From: an uncultured Bacteroidales bacterium
GTDB lineage: Bacteria; Bacteroidota; Bacteroidia; Bacteroidales; Paludibacteraceae
Direction of reading: 5' to 3'
Length of the DNA stretch: 6,588 bases
Assembly (NCBI GenBank): GCA_937892015.1
Contig: CALAUY010000141.1
Location: 1-6,588 of the forward strand
The notes below the pieces were generated by a model. That model saw nothing but the letters and a program-made list of their open reading frames with translations, was not told the DNA's origin and made no database searches. Every line of letters starts with the position of its first letter. Within the stretch, counting starts at the first letter, position 1. Positions 6,256 through 6,588 of this stretch are shown piece by piece. Both the position numbers and the translations under genes were made by a program.

Positions 6256-6588
6256 TCAAAAAAAGCCTGACGGGACACAAAAATGTAATTTTTTCCCCGT
6301 AATCGGATGAACAAACGCCAATTCTGCGGCATGAAGAAGCAACCGTTGTGGTTCTGTTGCGGATGAGACGATCTGGCCGTACAGTCGATCTCCGATGATG
6401 GGCGCACCCAATCCAAGCGGGTGGGCGGCATGTACGCGCAGTTGGTGTGTTCTGCCGGTGAGCGGGTAGAAATCCACCGGCACAGTGCCGTTCGGGAGGG
6501 GTTCGTGCAGCACATATCGGGTTATGGCGGGTTTGCCGTGCGTGAGATCCACCATCTGTCGCGGACGGTCGTAGGGGTTAGGGAGCAG
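6256..6588 (-). CDS. RluA-family pseudouridine synthase, C-terminal part
   Basis: Only the last 110 residues are in the window; the gene continues past 6588, so an apparent ATG at 6555 is internal. The family isomerises specific uridines to pseudouridine in 23S rRNA and/or tRNA in the cytoplasm. Family marks present are DRPRQ followed by HGKPAITRY (residues 7-25 of the visible part), GRTHQLRVH (45-53) with the conserved Arg of the active-site region, LGAPIIGDRLYG, and RLLLHAAELAFVHPITGKKLHF near the end. The catalytic Asp motif (HRLDxxTSG) lies outside the window, so activity cannot be judged. The RPRQ and GKPAxTxY stretches resemble RluA itself most, but the exact target cannot be assigned. 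It is followed by the efflux operon promoter and is probably a separate transcription unit. Confidence 0.93.
   Translation of the reverse strand: MLPNPYDRPRQMVDLTHGKPAITRYVLHEPLPNGTVPVDFYPLTGRTHQLRVHAAHPLGLGAPIIGDRLYGQIVSSATEPQRLLLHAAELAFVHPITGKKLHFCVPSGFF

Noticed and set aside
6254..6272. CGTCA...TGACG dyad at the end of the pseudouridine synthase gene as a terminator
   Set aside because: The stem is only 5 bp, the T-run is in the loop rather than after the stem, and it lies within coding sequence.

Overview
The window looks like a stretch of a Bacteroidales (Bacteroidota) chromosome. The grounds are: a promoter of the Bacteroidota kind (TTTG, then a TAnnTTTG-like box) before the first operon gene; no recognisable Shine-Dalgarno sequences before the starts; AT-rich junctions between GC-richer genes; and a free-standing four-helix-bundle (S23/IVP) gene, a family common in this phylum. 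No rRNA or other strict taxonomic marker is present, so the assignment is an inference.

Every gene reads on the minus strand, so transcription runs right to left. At the right edge (6256-6588) is the C-terminal third or so of an RluA-family pseudouridine synthase, cut by the window end. A gap of about 170 bases (6087-6255) follows, with a probable promoter at 6218-6247 and a leader containing repeated GTAC half-sites. Then comes a tripartite efflux operon in the order TolC-like outer-membrane channel (4743-6086), lipoprotein periplasmic adaptor (3721-4737) and RND permease (76-3261). Together these should form one inner-membrane to outer-membrane drug or amphiphile pump: the permease carries the Asp-Asp/Lys proton relay of HAE-type transporters, and the adaptor carries the Arg-Leu-Ser hairpin-tip pattern used to dock TolC. 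The 75 bases after the permease hold GC-rich hairpins.

The most interesting part lies between adaptor and permease. A 129-residue four-helix-bundle protein gene (3304-3693) sits inside a compact cassette of about 450 bp (3270-3719). The cassette is bounded by perfect 21-bp inverted repeats built from the 8-mer AATTTGTA, with two units on the adaptor side and four on the permease side. The gene fills the cassette: its stop codon lies in one repeat arm and its start is 5 bases from the other arm. Homologous proteins are encoded in intervening sequences (IVS) of some bacterial 23S rRNAs, which are likewise bounded by complementary ends and removed by RNase III. The cassette therefore looks like an IVS-type element inserted in a protein-coding operon, exactly between a stop codon and the next start codon. 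Its removal would leave a gap of 8-9 bases, similar to the 5-base gap between the channel and adaptor genes. In the mRNA the arms could form a 21-bp hairpin ending near the permease start codon, which suggests processing or translational control of the pump. This is a hypothesis from sequence layout only.
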